Source: Branchiostoma lanceolatum
Lineage: Eukaryota; Chordata; Leptocardii; Amphioxiformes; Branchiostomatidae
Reading direction: 5' to 3'
Assembly (NCBI RefSeq): GCF_035083965.1
Contig: NC_089727.1
Coordinates: 21,822,269 to 21,886,268 of the forward strand
DNA: 64,000 nucleotides
This document shows, piece after piece, positions 22,776 to 34,409 of the stretch (positions are counted from its first letter, which is position 1; each line of letters starts with the position of its first letter). The position numbers were made by a program, and so were the translations under genes. The notes beneath the pieces are model-generated. The model had not been told where the DNA came from, did no database searches, and saw nothing but the letters and a program-made list of their open reading frames with translations.

Positions 22776-23513
22776 GTTAATATAAGGATCATTAACATGC
22801 AGCTGACCTCACTCCTTGTGTGTTTACTAGCGTTCATTAATAACACATCGGGATTGGTTTCCCTTTCTTTGATTCTGAATGGACTCAATATCCAGTACCT
22901 TTATTGCAGTGAGAAAGGTGGCAAAATAAAGCCACCGCCCTTCAGCTAATCAGATTGCAATCCGGGCCATGACGTCATTTTCCGGCGGGTGCGCTCCTTC
23001 CCGTGCCTTGTTCTGGAATAATGTTTTGGATACTAAATGGAATCTATCATTTGGATGATTCTTGCTCCGCAGAAAAGATACTTTCAAACGGTGTTGTCTA
23101 TTTCGAGAAAATGGCCATGTTCACAAGTGTATTTCAGTCTGAGCTTGTTCTGCTTATTTACATTCTTCTTAGTATATGAGTCATACTACAGTACAAAGAT
23201 TGAAACTCAGCCCACTATGTTCTTCAAATACATGTATTGTACTGCCTTGTGTTTACAACACAACACAGCACTGTATGTACAGGAGAGGACATGCATGTGT
23301 TTACCATTATTCACAACACTAGAAGGTAGCCTCCTATGCAGTTTACTTTTTTTTTCAAAAGAAATGCTGTATCTTTCATTTTTTTAAACATCGGGCTAAG
23401 AAAAATAGATATCTTATGAATATAGTCGTCTTTGCCTAAAATACATTCATTTGCACGTTCTTAGAAATATATATAGCTTGATATAAAATGTATAGAACGT
23501 CTCTGCTGTATAT
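22776..23513. other. Intergenic, 3' flank of the three-exon gene
   Basis: Probably contains the 3' UTR of the minus-strand gene ending at 23514. I see no further gene, and the short plus-strand frames here have no support. Confidence 0.4.
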
Positions 23514-24012
23514 TTATCGCCAGCATGAACAGAGAGCCCTGCCGCAGGCTGACAAGACAGAGGTAGCTCGTCTCAGCCGACGTTTCACCAGCTTCTTGAT
23601 GGAAACTATGTTCTCTTGTGTTTTCTCCTCATTGGGAAGATCCTGCTCTCTGGTCACGCCCTGAACTGTGGCGAGTGGGAAGTCTAGCGGCTGGATACTG
23701 AAGCGAAGATCCTCCGCTGATCTGTTCAGCAGGTTGCACAGCTCAGACGCTGTCTTGCCCTGTACCGGTCGGTAGTTTACAGCGACCAGGCGGCCGACCG
23801 GCACGCTTTCTGTGTCCGCTGCTTCACATACCATGGCGATCTTATGGATGGTGTTTTCCTGACAAACATCGAACTGTGTTTCCAACTCAGGAGTAGCAGG
23901 ACCGACGAACCGGAACCAGTGTCCCTGGCTGTTGCGGTACAACACGAACTCTTCATTTCTGGCAGGGCTCTTTCCTGAGTCGATGTTGTCGCTGATGTGA
24001 AGCCTGGTTGGG
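23514..24012 (-). CDS. Unknown gene, exon 3
   Basis: Main coding exon, 499 nt. Completes an Asp codon from exon 2 and then reads PTRLHISDNIDSG through to the stop at 23514-23516. Confidence 0.78.
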
Positions 24013-25512
24013 CTGCAGATAAAACATGTAAAATGTGTTTTTAGTAACAACATAACTGCAGAGATGACGGGCAGTAGTATATGTATATGTAAATATCATT
24101 TGCCACTGCGTTCGATTGCCTTGTGTCTTCTATGTGGGTTGCTTCTCTGCATGGGAAGTTCTGAAAAGTAACATGAACTAGTAACGTTAGGTGTCTCGCA
24201 AAATAGTTACCATGGGAATACTACTGAAACTCGTTTTGTAGCTTAAAGACAGTCCCTTTCCCGCATACAGAGTAGGATAATACAGCGTAAATAGGCTTTT
24301 ATCCTCTCTCGTTTTGTAATTACTATAAACGTTGTTAGTTAAACAAAACTAAACACGGTCAGGTCTTACTCGGTAAACGAGCTGGCCGCATCGCCCTCTG
24401 GCCCCGGCTATGTAGAAGAAGGAACACGATGGAATAATTAAGAACAACAAAACAAACGAACAAACAAAAAAGAGCAAAGCAAGATGGACAAACAAAGGGT
24501 AAACACATGAATAGTTCCATAAAATGAACACAGCATATACAGAAAGCGTGAAAAGAGAATGGCCCGGCAAGCATAATTCGATTGATATCTTCCTTCAAAC
24601 AGAGATTTGAATGTTAGCAACTTGCCAAGACTCAAAAGTAAGACTAGTCATGTATAAGCAGAATACACAAACTGGTATGATAATAACTGGAACAAGATTT
24701 CCAATAGATTTTTATTTTATCTATATATTAAACTTCACAGAATGAAATCTGAGCGGTGTTGGCAACAGGATAGATGCATCCTTTACAATGCCAACACCTC
24801 CAGAGTACATTTAAAAACAAGTAAAGAATCATCACTAATATATTATCACAATATATATACAAACAAGGAATGACAATAATAACAAAAATGGCAATAATGG
24901 TGGTACCAACAAAGATATTGAAAAAGGACGGTTTGACTATCTTAAACAGCATTAACAGGAGTTAGTCCATTTACATATGTTGTTAACGTCGAAGTGTGTT
25001 GTCAGAAGAGATGTGTAATGTTCTGAAACGGATTACTTAAAGCGTTTGGTTGAGGAGTTTGGAGCTAGCCTGAGGTGTCTAATCTCTGTTGGGAGGGCAT
25101 TTCATATTCGGACAATTCTTAAAAAAAAGAGTGTTTGAAAGTCTCTGTATGACATTTTCTTGGGGCTAATTTGGCCAGATTGAAACAAGAAATTGATAAA
25201 TTTCGGTGTATCATGATCAGCTTTGATAGTGAACGGAGACCGTTAAAAGCGACGAACGTTGAACTTACAAGTATGACCTAAGACTTGATTGAAAAAAACA
25301 CAGTGAACATACGAACTACACTTCTTAATCAATGATATTCATTTGAAGTACTCTTGTAATTTTTATCGCTCAATGCCACGGCAATGGTTACCACCATAGT
25401 AGAAATGTGGTATAAGTTATAACGGAAACTTTATAGAATCACTACTTACCTCAAACCGAGTCCCAATCGTACTCAAGTCGTACACGGTCTTGGCTTTCCG
25501 TAGAGTCGACAT
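23514..25512 (-). CDS. Unknown three-exon gene, 199 aa
   Basis: Hand-built model on the minus strand: exon 1 25450-25512 (MSTLRKAKTVYDLSTIGTRF plus one Glu, donor GAG|GTAAGT), exon 2 24370-24407 (38 nt, acceptor CTACATAG, donor GA|GTAAGA, PGPEGDAASSFT), exon 3 23514-24012 (acceptor TCTGCAG, stop TAA). Phases 0 and 2 agree and the total is exactly 600 nt. The protein is soluble, with no signal peptide or membrane helix. It has a central region (EEFVLYRNSQGHWFRFVGP), a charged segment ending IKKLVKRRLRRATS and a Cys-rich C-terminus ending ALCSCWR that could be lipidated. I do not recognise the family. The splice agreement argues that the gene is real. Confidence 0.75.
24370..24407 (-). CDS. Unknown gene, exon 2 (38 nt)
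   Basis: Micro-exon found by phase: exon 1 ends in phase 0 and exon 3 needs two leading nucleotides. This interval has both splice sites and supplies 12 codons plus GA. Confidence 0.65.
25450..25512 (-). CDS. Unknown gene, exon 1 (start codon)
   Basis: ATG at 25510-25512 followed by 21 codons and a strong GAG|GTAAGT donor. Confidence 0.7.
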
Positions 25513-26023
25513 GTTTCAACTGGACTTTCTTCGGTACGCAGACAGAATTCAGTCTAGGACAAACACAAACTTACGACTTCGTCATCAAAAAATGGAACCT
25601 GAGTATCTTCCAAAATTCAACAGCCCGTGTTTTCTTTCACGCAAGGCGTTTATCTAGTACTACAAACTGTCTTCAATACCTTATAAGTGTTAGGAAGATT
25701 CAACGGTCTTCCTTCAGAGTCGAAGTGTCATTACTAACGATAATTACTTTGGTAAATCATGTGACCTTGGCGATAACCGGATCGGTTCGAACTCTACGAA
25801 CTTTTTGTGCTTGGTGTTGCCAGATATGAACACTTTTGAACGGTTTAGCTACCAGAACGGCATGTAAACAACATCTATACGTAAGATAGGAATGATATTT
25901 GTGATATTTCAAAAGTTTTTATGCCATATTTTCACCATAAACGAGAGAGAGAAAACTTTTCCTGACCTTGTTCGGAGGCGCGAAGTTGTCGAATGTGTAG
26001 AATTCGAATCCGTGTCCATGTCC

Positions 26024-26062
26024 ATGGCAACTGCGGTAAACAGGGCGTTCGAATGCATCGTG
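26024..26062 (+). other. Possible orphan first exon of a flavoprotein-like gene
   Basis: ATG GCA... reads MATAVNRAFECIVVGGG, which resembles the N-terminal FAD or NAD-binding beta strand plus GxG of flavin oxidases such as sarcosine-oxidase-like proteins. A GTG|GTAGGA donor-like site lies inside the stretch. No continuation (GxGxxG helix) was found downstream, so this may be a pseudo-exon or chance. Confidence 0.2.
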
Positions 26063-27245
26063 GTAGGAGGAGGAATGAACTCACAGTGTGCGTTCTGGAA
26101 AGGGGGACATCCGTCTGGACACGTGTTGTTTTGGAGAAATCTTAAGAAATATGCTCCCTTGTGAGGTAAAGATTTGAATATGAATAAGATATAATCACTC
26201 AGATGGCCGATGACGAATAAGATTAGGTGCGTTGGGGTGATTTACTAATAATAACAATACTGGTTGTGATATGTCTCTTATTATCATTCCTGTCTTCATC
26301 ACTAAGATTGCAAACGAGTTGGGGTTGCGATAAGATTGGTCATATGCTAAATGTAGTACAAAATAAATTACGTCTCATTGCCAGATAAAGCTATTGGTCT
26401 AGTCTCTACCAGACTAACTACGCCGGCTGGCTATAGGGAGAATATTCAATGCCAGGGGAGTTTGACCACCATAGGGTTTCATTTGCGGGCGAATTACTAA
26501 TAATAACTTAACCACGAACTGTTTCTACTGGCCAATTTTTCCATTTTGTCCGAATTCTACGATCCATTCGCCCGTAGGAATGCCTGGTGGAGGCTATTTT
26601 TGGTCAGTATAGCTATAGTTCTGTGTATGATCATCCTTTACTAGATATGAGCGAACTTGAGGATTGGGCTGTCATGTTTTTTTTGTTTTTTTCACAACAT
26701 CCAGAAACATTTCAAGACAATCACCTCATTTTTTCATAGTTCGGCATCTATTTCCCCACGCACCGTTGCAGAACCCTCTAACAGGCTCCGCGGATCGCTG
26801 GATCCACTTGCCATAGATTGCATATCATCAAATGTATTAAGCCCCATGAAGGAAGCACTGCTAATATGAAAAGGTATTCCTCATTTATTGCGCAAATTAA
26901 GTCCTAATTTCCATGATATGAAATTTTGTCTAGTAGGCTACCTGCATCAAGAAAATCCATGGGAATCCTTTGCTCTTTTGTCCCTTCCTATGACGGAATT
27001 CATGTATTTAAGCTTATGTGGCCCTGTTTTGGTATTGCCAAAGTATGTAGATGTCAGTTTTATAGCATCAAAACCAGGCTTCTTTCCAATGATTTTTATG
27101 TGAGTGTGCTTAACGTTACCATGTGTTATTTTGTGATCAGTTTAGTTAGTGCTTCTAATAGCCTGCGGTTGGAGATTGATATATGAACTGGAAAAAGTAT
27201 GCAACCATACAACTGCACATAATAAGTGTTCGAAAAATATGGTAT

Positions 27246-27416
27246 CCTCCGATGCAGACTCCTCCCGGCTGTTTTCTTTTGCAAGTTACTGTTTCTATAC
27301 TATTACATTTTTTTCTTCCTATTGCTTCCCGGCCAGCAATAAGAAGGAAAAAAATGTAAAAGTATAAAAACAGTAACTTGCAAAAGAAAACAGCCGGGAG
27401 GAGTCTGCATCGGAGG
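27246..27416. repeat. Long hairpin (about 80-bp arms)
   Basis: The left arm starts CCTCCGATGCAGACTCC and the right arm ends in its exact complement. The outer 49 bp pair perfectly; the inner 30 bp pair with a few mismatches and single-base gaps. The loop around 27326-27338 is C/G-rich (CCCGGCCAGC). No ORF. Confidence 0.9.
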
Positions 27417-27990
27417 CTAAAAATCTGGTACCTCCTTGAATTTTTTCCTCGAATTTCTTGTATAATTGTAGTTCTTTATTTATGCAAATAAGGTATTGAT
27501 TAACATGATATATGCCTATTGATCACATTGAGAAAAACTAAAAAGAAAGACGAAACGTCCAGCTTCATTTAAAAGTTTGGCCTTTTGATGGGTTGTACCA
27601 GGCTATTGCTACTGTATGCCGCCACTTGTTGTACTCCTGTGACGCTCTCTATTACAACCTTGAAATGCAGAGCACCTGTTGCGGTAAACAAAAACACGCT
27701 GCCTTATATGGAAACGCGGGCATCACTGCCCCGTCAGTCACAGTGATTGACAGCACTTCCGGGCACAGTCTGTGACGGTCGGGCTGTGTCACGTTCTGTG
27801 CCTGGGAAAGCATAGAACGTGACAGGCATGGTGTGTGACGGTACAGCTCCGTGAGAACACATGTATTCATGAGCATGTGTGACTGTAGATTGTTCAATAT
27901 CATGGTAATTGTTCTAGTTGAGAGGTGAAGGCCCTCTTGCTCCTCTTTCGTTATTGTCGGATTCGGCAGCTACGGGTTTAAAACACTAGA

Positions 27991-28349
27991 GAATTACCCG
28001 TATCCTTACATCTGCTTGGAGATTACGGTTCAACCGGTAACAAGCAAAGGCCGATTGGTGACCTCAGTAGAATTCAGGTCATTGACCTATCGTTCGTTTT
28101 GCCGAAGCAGTGCTCGTGATTTGCACACGATGACGACACACATTTGTCCATTCCTACCCAAAACGCGTTTGTAGAGCATTAAATGTTTGATTGTGATCGT
28201 CTGAAGCACACAGCCGTCAATGTTTACTGTGTAGACTGCCAAGCTTCAAAACTGAGAGAGTTTGATACGAATTCGGAGCCAAGTCAGAGGGTTGCTTCTG
28301 CGAAACATCACTTCCGGGTAGTTCCTCGCCAATTATAAAGCCCAACAAC
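27991..28349 (+). promoter_or_regulatory. UGT copy 2 upstream flank
   Basis: Shares ordered blocks with the copy 1 flank: ATCCTTACATCTGCTTGGAG, CGGTTCAACC, CATTGACCTA, GATGACGAC, TGTGATCGTC, CACTTCCGG (an ETS-like core) and CCAACAACATGG at the start codon. Regulation is inferred only from conservation between paralogues. Confidence 0.5.
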
Positions 28350-29201
28350 ATGGAGGTTGCATCACGGCATGTACTGCTGTGTGTGATAGTTAGTCTGACA
28401 GCACACGGGATCGGCGCGGAGAAGGTTCTCGTGGTGCCGCCGGCCATATCGGGCAGCCACTGGTTCCCCCTGGCGTCAGTCGGCCAGGCTCTGGCGGGGA
28501 GGGGGCACGAGGTCACCGTTGTTGTCTCTCAGGACATCGTGGCCAAACGTCGTACCGAGAGGCCCCAGCTACGGTTCGAGTCGTTCCTTGACCAGGGGAG
28601 CAGTGCGCGGCTGGAGGCAAAGACAGGCCAGTTAAGTGAGTTGTCCAACAAGTCTATGCTCTATATTGCACAACGCCTTCAAGGGTCGCTCAAAGACAAA
28701 GCTCTACACTGCGATTTGCTGCTTGGGGACGGTGACTTGATTGAGAGGTTGAAACAAGCACGTTTTCAGGTTGTCATCACCGAGCCCTTCATTTCCCAGT
28801 GCGGAGCCATAGTCGCAGCACACCTGGGCGTCCCCCACGTTGCCCTGCTGCGCCATGATCCTACCGGACTCGACTACCAGGCCACAGGCGTGCCCCGCCC
28901 CCCGTCCTATGTACCGTCTACAATGTCCAGTTTCACCGACCGGATGACTTTCTTACAGCGAGCCCAGAACTTTGTCGTGTCGTGTGTGGCGCCCGTGGTG
29001 TTCCAGTGGTTCGTGGAAAACATGCACTATGACCAGCTGAGAAAGTACATCGGTGAGGAGGAGACTCTCGTGGGGGTTCTGGCGAAGACGGACGTCTGGC
29101 TGTATCAAATGGACCCCTTGTTGGACCTCCCGAGACCGAGTATGCCCAACATGGTTAACGTCGGAGGGATACTAGCCCGAGAGGCCGGTCCACTTTCAGA
29201 G
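28350..29201 (+). CDS. UGT: UGT copy 2, exon 1
   Basis: 852 nt from ATG to CAGAG|GTACGT. Signal peptide plus acceptor-binding domain. Six nucleotides shorter than in copy 1, from N-terminal differences. Confidence 0.95.
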
Positions 29202-29418
29202 GTACGTGAGTATGTGTGTGTGCGTGTGTGTGTGTCCATGTGTATGAGTGTATGCATATGTATGTGTTTGTGTGCTTACGTGTGTGCATGCGTGTGTGTG
29301 TGTGCGTGTGTGCGTGCGTGTGCGTTTGTGCATAAGGACTGTGTGTGTATTTGCATTTGCATTAATGTCCGAGAGGCCAGTCCACTTTCAGACGTACGTG
29401 ACAGCGCGTGTCTGTTTA

Positions 29419-29464
<46 letters not shown>

Positions 29465-31280
29465 CGCGCGCGCGTATGTCTTTGTATGTATGTGGGTGGG
29501 TGTGTATGCATGCGTGTGTTTATGTATGCTTATGTGTGTGTGCGCATGTACATGTAGTTGTGTGTGTGCGTGCTCGAGTGTGTGTGTTTCGTGCGTGTAT
29601 GCGTATGTGTGTAGTGAGTGTATGTAAGTTTGTGGGTTAGTTTGTGTGTGCGTGTGTGTCTGTGTGTGTGTGTGCCTGTGTGTGTGTGTGTGTGTGTGTA
29701 TGTGTGTGTGTGTGTGTGTTTAACTGTAGCTACATAGACAACTTTCGTCCTAACAACATACCACAAGCACATCGCACTCGTTGTCTTATGTGTGCATTTC
29801 AAAGTTTACTGAGGTGTTTCATCCCCTCTCCCGTACAGGATTTAGAGCTATTCATGCAAAGTTCCGGCAGTGCCGGAGTCGTTGTCGTCAGCTTCGGGTC
29901 ACAGGCCAAGACCTTAAACCCGGAAAGGGCAGAGGTCATGGCAGCAGCCTTCGCGCAGCTCCGCCAGAAGGTGGTGTGGCGGTACGTGGGAGAGAAGCCG
30001 GCCGGTCTGGGCAACAACACCAAGCTGATGGCCTGGCTGCCTCAGAACGACCTGCTAGGTGAGTGATGATGAACAAACCATTTTAAACAGTGTGTTTACA
30101 AATGAAATAACAAGCGCAAATACACACAATGGTCTGTTAGTTAAACAAGCGTGATTAGTAGTTAAACTAGTACATACCTTTGACCCCAATTTCGGCTACA
30201 TCCGTCCCAGCTTTGAATACATGCATGGCCACAAAGTTCAGGTCTTGACAGCAGACCATGGGCAATACCACTTTACTCATTAGGAAATTGCTTTTGGCCT
30301 GTAATGCTACAGTACCTAAAATACTGCTAGGGAGCACAACATCACTGTGAATAAGTACCCAAATAACAAAATCCATACAACTCGATCAAAAAGGATAACC
30401 AGTTATTGGTGCGAACGAACAAACGCAACTGAAAAACAGCGCCTCGGTCGGAGGTAAACCGCCTTCCCGGAGACAAAAACTACCGGCAGATAATAATTCA
30501 GCCAACGTCGACTGTTTTTCAGGTCATCCGAAAACCCGAGCCTTCGTCACCCATGCGGGGTCTAACGGTGTGTACGAGGCCCTGTACCACGGCGTACCGA
30601 TGGTCTGTACACCGCTGGGCGCGGACCAACCCGGCAACGCCGCCCGGGCGGTGTCCAGAGGGCTGGGTGTGAGGCTGGACTTCAACACGTTCACAACAGA
30701 AACGTTGTACCAGGCTATAATGCAGGTTCTCACTGACAAGAGGTGCGTTAACATTTCATATTGCATAGTCATGCTAAGCATTGTATTCATTAATCTGTGT
30801 CGGCATAGGGGCAGACGTTACAGTTGCATTGTGCTTAAAATTCTTTAATATCATACTTTCCATTGCATTCCATTTTCCGGATAATTAATTGTTTGCTGCC
30901 TAAGAAATCAACCGTCTTTCTTTGATAAAGCCTTCAAAGGAGCCTCCGTAGCCCTTAGATAACATAGCGATATATATTCTTGTCTGTCCATTACTAGCTA
31001 CCAGGAGACCGCAGCCCTCCTGTCCCGCCTACACCGTGACCAGCCCCAGTCACCCATGGAGCGGGCCGTCTGGTGGGTAGAACACGTCATCAAACATGGC
31101 GGACTGCCCCATCTTCGCGCACGCGCCGTGGAGCTGCCGTGGTACCAGTACTACCTGCTGGACGTAGCTGTGTTCCTGTTGGGTGTATGTTCAGCTGTCC
31201 TGGGTACCGTGTGGTACAGCTGTTCGTTCGTCTGTAGGAAGGTTTGCTGTAAAAGTGGAAGCAAGCTGAAGTCTCAGTAG
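28350..31280 (+). CDS. UGT: UDP-glucuronosyltransferase, copy 2 (4 exons, 524 aa)
   Basis: Second UGT (GT1), ER membrane, lumenal catalytic domain. Exons are 28350-29201, 29839-30058, 30523-30742 and 30998-31280, with the same phases as copy 1 and a total of 1575 nt. It opens with a signal peptide (MEVASRHVLLCVIVSLTAHG). It has SGSHWFPL with His37, Glu145 at the catalytic-Asp position (ITEPFISQC), the signature THAGSNGVYEALYHGVP, donor-site ADQPGNAARA, a C-terminal helix and the KLKSQ ER-retrieval tail. It is close to copy 1 throughout; the most divergent stretch is residues about 88-120. Introns are small (637, 464 and 255 bp). Probably the compact, less invaded member of a tandem-inverted pair. 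Acceptor specificity cannot be read from the sequence. Confidence 0.95.
29202..29838 (+). repeat. UGT copy 2 intron 1: TG tract with duplicated exon end
   Basis: Nearly all TG/TGCG repeat from a few bases after the donor up to about 29720. At 29366-29402 it contains a diverged second copy of the exon 1 terminus (CCGAGAGGCCAGTCCACTTT) followed by GACGTACGTG, a decayed donor. Confidence 0.9.
29839..30058 (+). CDS. UGT: UGT copy 2, exon 2
   Basis: 220 nt, acceptor CCCGTACAG, donor CTAG|GTGAGT. Encodes DLELFMQSSGSAGVVVVSFG to LMAWLPQNDLLG. Confidence 0.95.
30523..30742 (+). CDS. UGT: UGT copy 2, exon 3 (UGT signature)
   Basis: 220 nt, acceptor TTTTTCAG, donor AAGAG|GTGCGT. Encodes GHPKTRAFVTHAGSNGVYEA through ADQPGNAARA to VLTDK. 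Confidence 0.95.
30998..31280 (+). CDS. UGT: UGT copy 2, exon 4 (membrane anchor)
   Basis: 283 nt after CATTACTAG; completes a Ser codon, then YQETAALLSRLHRDQP. Transmembrane segment near LLDVAVFLLGVCSAVL, basic Cys-rich tail and KLKSQ stop. Confidence 0.95.
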
Positions 31281-34200
31281 AAAGTCTTAAATATTGCGAC
31301 TACCGCTGTACCTGAACAATGACCCCGTTTAATTCTTAACCAGTTACATCAACAAATTGATTCAATTTTGTTTTCTAAAGGCTTCCAATTTTATTGAACG
31401 GACGCTCCAAATCGTATTCATTTTCTTTTAAACCTTTACCTTGCAAACTTACAGCGAAAAAAGATATAACCTGTTAAATCAAAAAATCGATTCGGAATTT
31501 TTCTAAGCGATTTGACGAATGACTTCACACTGGTCTTTAAAAACACTTATTAGTCCCAAACTTGCCTCCACACTCAAATGTTATTCTTCACAAAATGGCC
31601 GGAATAAGCATGCCAAGGTTTTCTTTTGCTTTTGTATCTCTGTAATATGATGTGCAATCCAATGAATGAATGCAATCTTTGGACTGTGACTACGCCAAGG
31701 ACCAACAATGAGTTTTGTTTGGCAACCTAATCGAAGCAGCGAAGTCAAGACTGGTGATTGGCAGAGTAACTTTACAATGAACTGCAATATATTAATCAAT
31801 TGGGATATTTGTTGATACATGTTCAAATTTAGATTATTGATGCATGGATTTTTTTTTAATTCTGAGAGATTTTGACTAACGATCCAACATTTCTAAGATA
31901 AGAATTAGTGCCCACCCTTAATTGAAAAGGGACGTTGAAGAAAGCTTTTGGCAGAAGAGAGATTTATGCAAATATTTGTACAATGAATATAGTAGATAAT
32001 AAACCACACTTTATTTGTGAATGCCCTCATTACTAGGCTGAAGGAAACATGATTTTCTGCGACGCCTCAGGGAATGTTCCTAATCGTATAGTATTGTGTG
32101 CAGTTTGCAAGAATTCTAGAAATTGCATAGGAATTTGTCCACAGACATATGTAGTCTCGAGCCTAATGGTAGATTATCGTGTGCAGTTTGTAAAAATTCT
32201 AGAAATTGCATATGAATTTTTCCACATGCATTTGTAATCTCTGGTATGTTTGGATGTTAGCCCCCATGACCTCAGGTCTTGGAATGTTGGAATGTGGGTC
32301 ATTCATGCCCCTTCTGGCATTCCATTGGTGTGTAGGTAATCTAGGCCCCCTGGGGTACAACACTAGCATGTTGTTAATGTAGGTCATCCAGGCAGCTAGG
32401 GTCAAAGTCCGAAGCAGGAGGTCACATTCCAACCCTTTAGGGCAAAGTTCACGGCAAGAAATTACATTCCAACCTGTTGCTAGTGTTGGCAATTCCTGAT
32501 AGACATACAAACACACTCACACGAACACACAAATCACAACAGAACAATACATGCTACCATAGACATCTTCTATGGATATCCAGTATGAACAACACCAATT
32601 TACAGTGCCATGGGCACATTACATTAAGGGCAATGTCTGTTTTTCCATTGCCAATCTTGTTTCAAATAGTTTCCACAATATACCCAAGGTTTTACCATCT
32701 AGAAAACCTTCAAAAGACATGTCTATTAATTCAAAATCCCCAAACACTCATATACTTGAAAACGTGGGGCTATCTACCATTAGCCACTGCCTCCGAAAAA
32801 GAAGTGAAATCCCTCTGTTATGTATATAGAAACATCAGATACAGTAATTCTTACTCAAGACATGATACATTTTATACGTCAATATGCATATGAAATATCA
32901 TCAGTTTGTTCTCCTGCAATAAGCCACCGGGCGTGCGTTTTCAAAAAAAGATAAAATAAATGAATATGTAAATAAATGAATTGAATATATTTGAGTACAT
33001 TTGTGTACAGCCGTGTACCATTAGAGTTTCTTGTATGTCTCGTTTAATCATAGTTCAAATGCAAGTTATGATTTGATTGGCACGTGTGTCCACTGATCAC
33101 CTCCTGTCACTCTACGGTGAGTGTGACTAACATATGGAAATATATAACTGTAAAAACAAAACACAAACAAACAAATACACGAACGAAAACTAAACCAACC
33201 TCCCGTAAACTTTGACTTCATGACCTGGAATGTGTGTCAGTTGTCACACAATGTTGAGGGATGCTGCGCTCAGTGACATATCTACAACAGAGCTTCGATC
33301 GCTAATAGAAGACCGGACTGAGTGGTGCAGAATAACCCATTGTCTCCCGAGATGACATCACCGATGTCCTCGTTTAAGGTTCAAGGTTGATACATTACCC
33401 TGTGGTATCCAATTCCTGTAATTCTGGCAACTCTGACATTGACTGCCTGTCAGAGAGTGGTGAACGTGACAAACAAACAACATGCATATCAAGTGCGAAA
33501 AAAATAGCTCAGCTGGGATGCCTGCTATTGAGGCTAAATTTTCCATTCGACAGACGGCCCCATGGGTAATAAGCTAATGGACTCTTTACACAATTACTTT
33601 GCTTCATAAGTCAATGCCTTTCTCTCAGCGCGCAGCATGCGAGCTCAATTTACGGAAGCCAATCCACTCTAAAATATCACTCGGGAGGCACCTCATCTTC
33701 CGGAGTCGCATGATGAGTCTGGACACTGGACCGGCGAGGAGACGAATACCGAGGCGGGTACACGTCGTTCGAGACACCGGGAGCTTCTGTCATCTGGACG
33801 GCAAGAGTTAGCAGGGAGGGAGACTCGAGTTTTTGAGTGTTTTCTTAATCTGCGCGGGACTGGAATTTTTGGATTGATCTATTTTACGGAGGGAAATGTA
33901 ATGTCCACTGACAGGGAAGATCTCAAAGGAGCACGGAGGATGATTTAGTTGAGAACAAAACAGAAACTATCGATGTAGTCTTGAAATTGCAGACTGCCAT
34001 CATTTCAAGCTTGTAACTTTAAAAAAATCGGCCATGCTTTAACCTCCATTCTCCCTGCAATGACGTCGTACATTTTTTGCTGCAGGTTTTTTGTTCACAA
34101 TCCTATTATGTCAATGATCTAGTAGACATTTTCGAGACTAAAATTGACTTTTGAGATATTCATTTCAGCAACCGTCGTCGCGTATGGATCACAAAAATTC

Positions 34201-34409
34201 GGTCAGTTTTATATGATACATACAATTTATTATGTTACATTTCTTTTCAACTGCACGTGCCTTGTAACTTTGTTTCTGCCATTGTGGATATGCTAGCTCG
34301 TTGTAATTGACGTCTTGTTTCTATTTATCACAATTTTTTGTGTTAAGCCTATGTTCAATTTTTAAAAATGTTAAAATTGTTAAAATTTTACTTCTTGGTG
34401 AAGGCATTC
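31281..34409. other. Intergenic, no gene supported
   Basis: AT-rich 3' flank of UGT copy 2 and upstream region of the small membrane-protein gene. Holds a two-copy tandem duplication at 32079-32244. A frame at 33599-33811 is uninterrupted but has no features; a 5' UTR exon of the 34726 gene could lie here but cannot be shown. Confidence 0.4.
32079..32244. repeat. Tandem duplication, two units of about 84 bp
   Basis: Both units run CCTAAT.GTA, GTGTGCAGTTTG, AATTCTAGAAATTGCAT, GAATTT.TCCACA and GTA.TCTC. Identity looks around 80 percent by eye. Confidence 0.75.

Larger units (their letters stand above)
25513..27990. other. Intergenic region between the three-exon gene and UGT copy 2
   Basis: No complete gene seen. 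Contains a possible orphan first exon at 26024-26062 and two hairpins (27246-27416 and about 27799-27834), listed separately. The rest is AT-rich with no array. Confidence 0.45.

Noticed and set aside
28334-28340. TATAAAG as a TATA box for UGT copy 2
   Set aside because: It ends about 10 bp before the ATG, too close to lie upstream of the transcription start of this ORF.
28217-28516. Antisense frame over UGT copy 2 exon 1
   Set aside because: Shadow of the true exon on the other strand, mirrored in copy 1 at 13185-13370.
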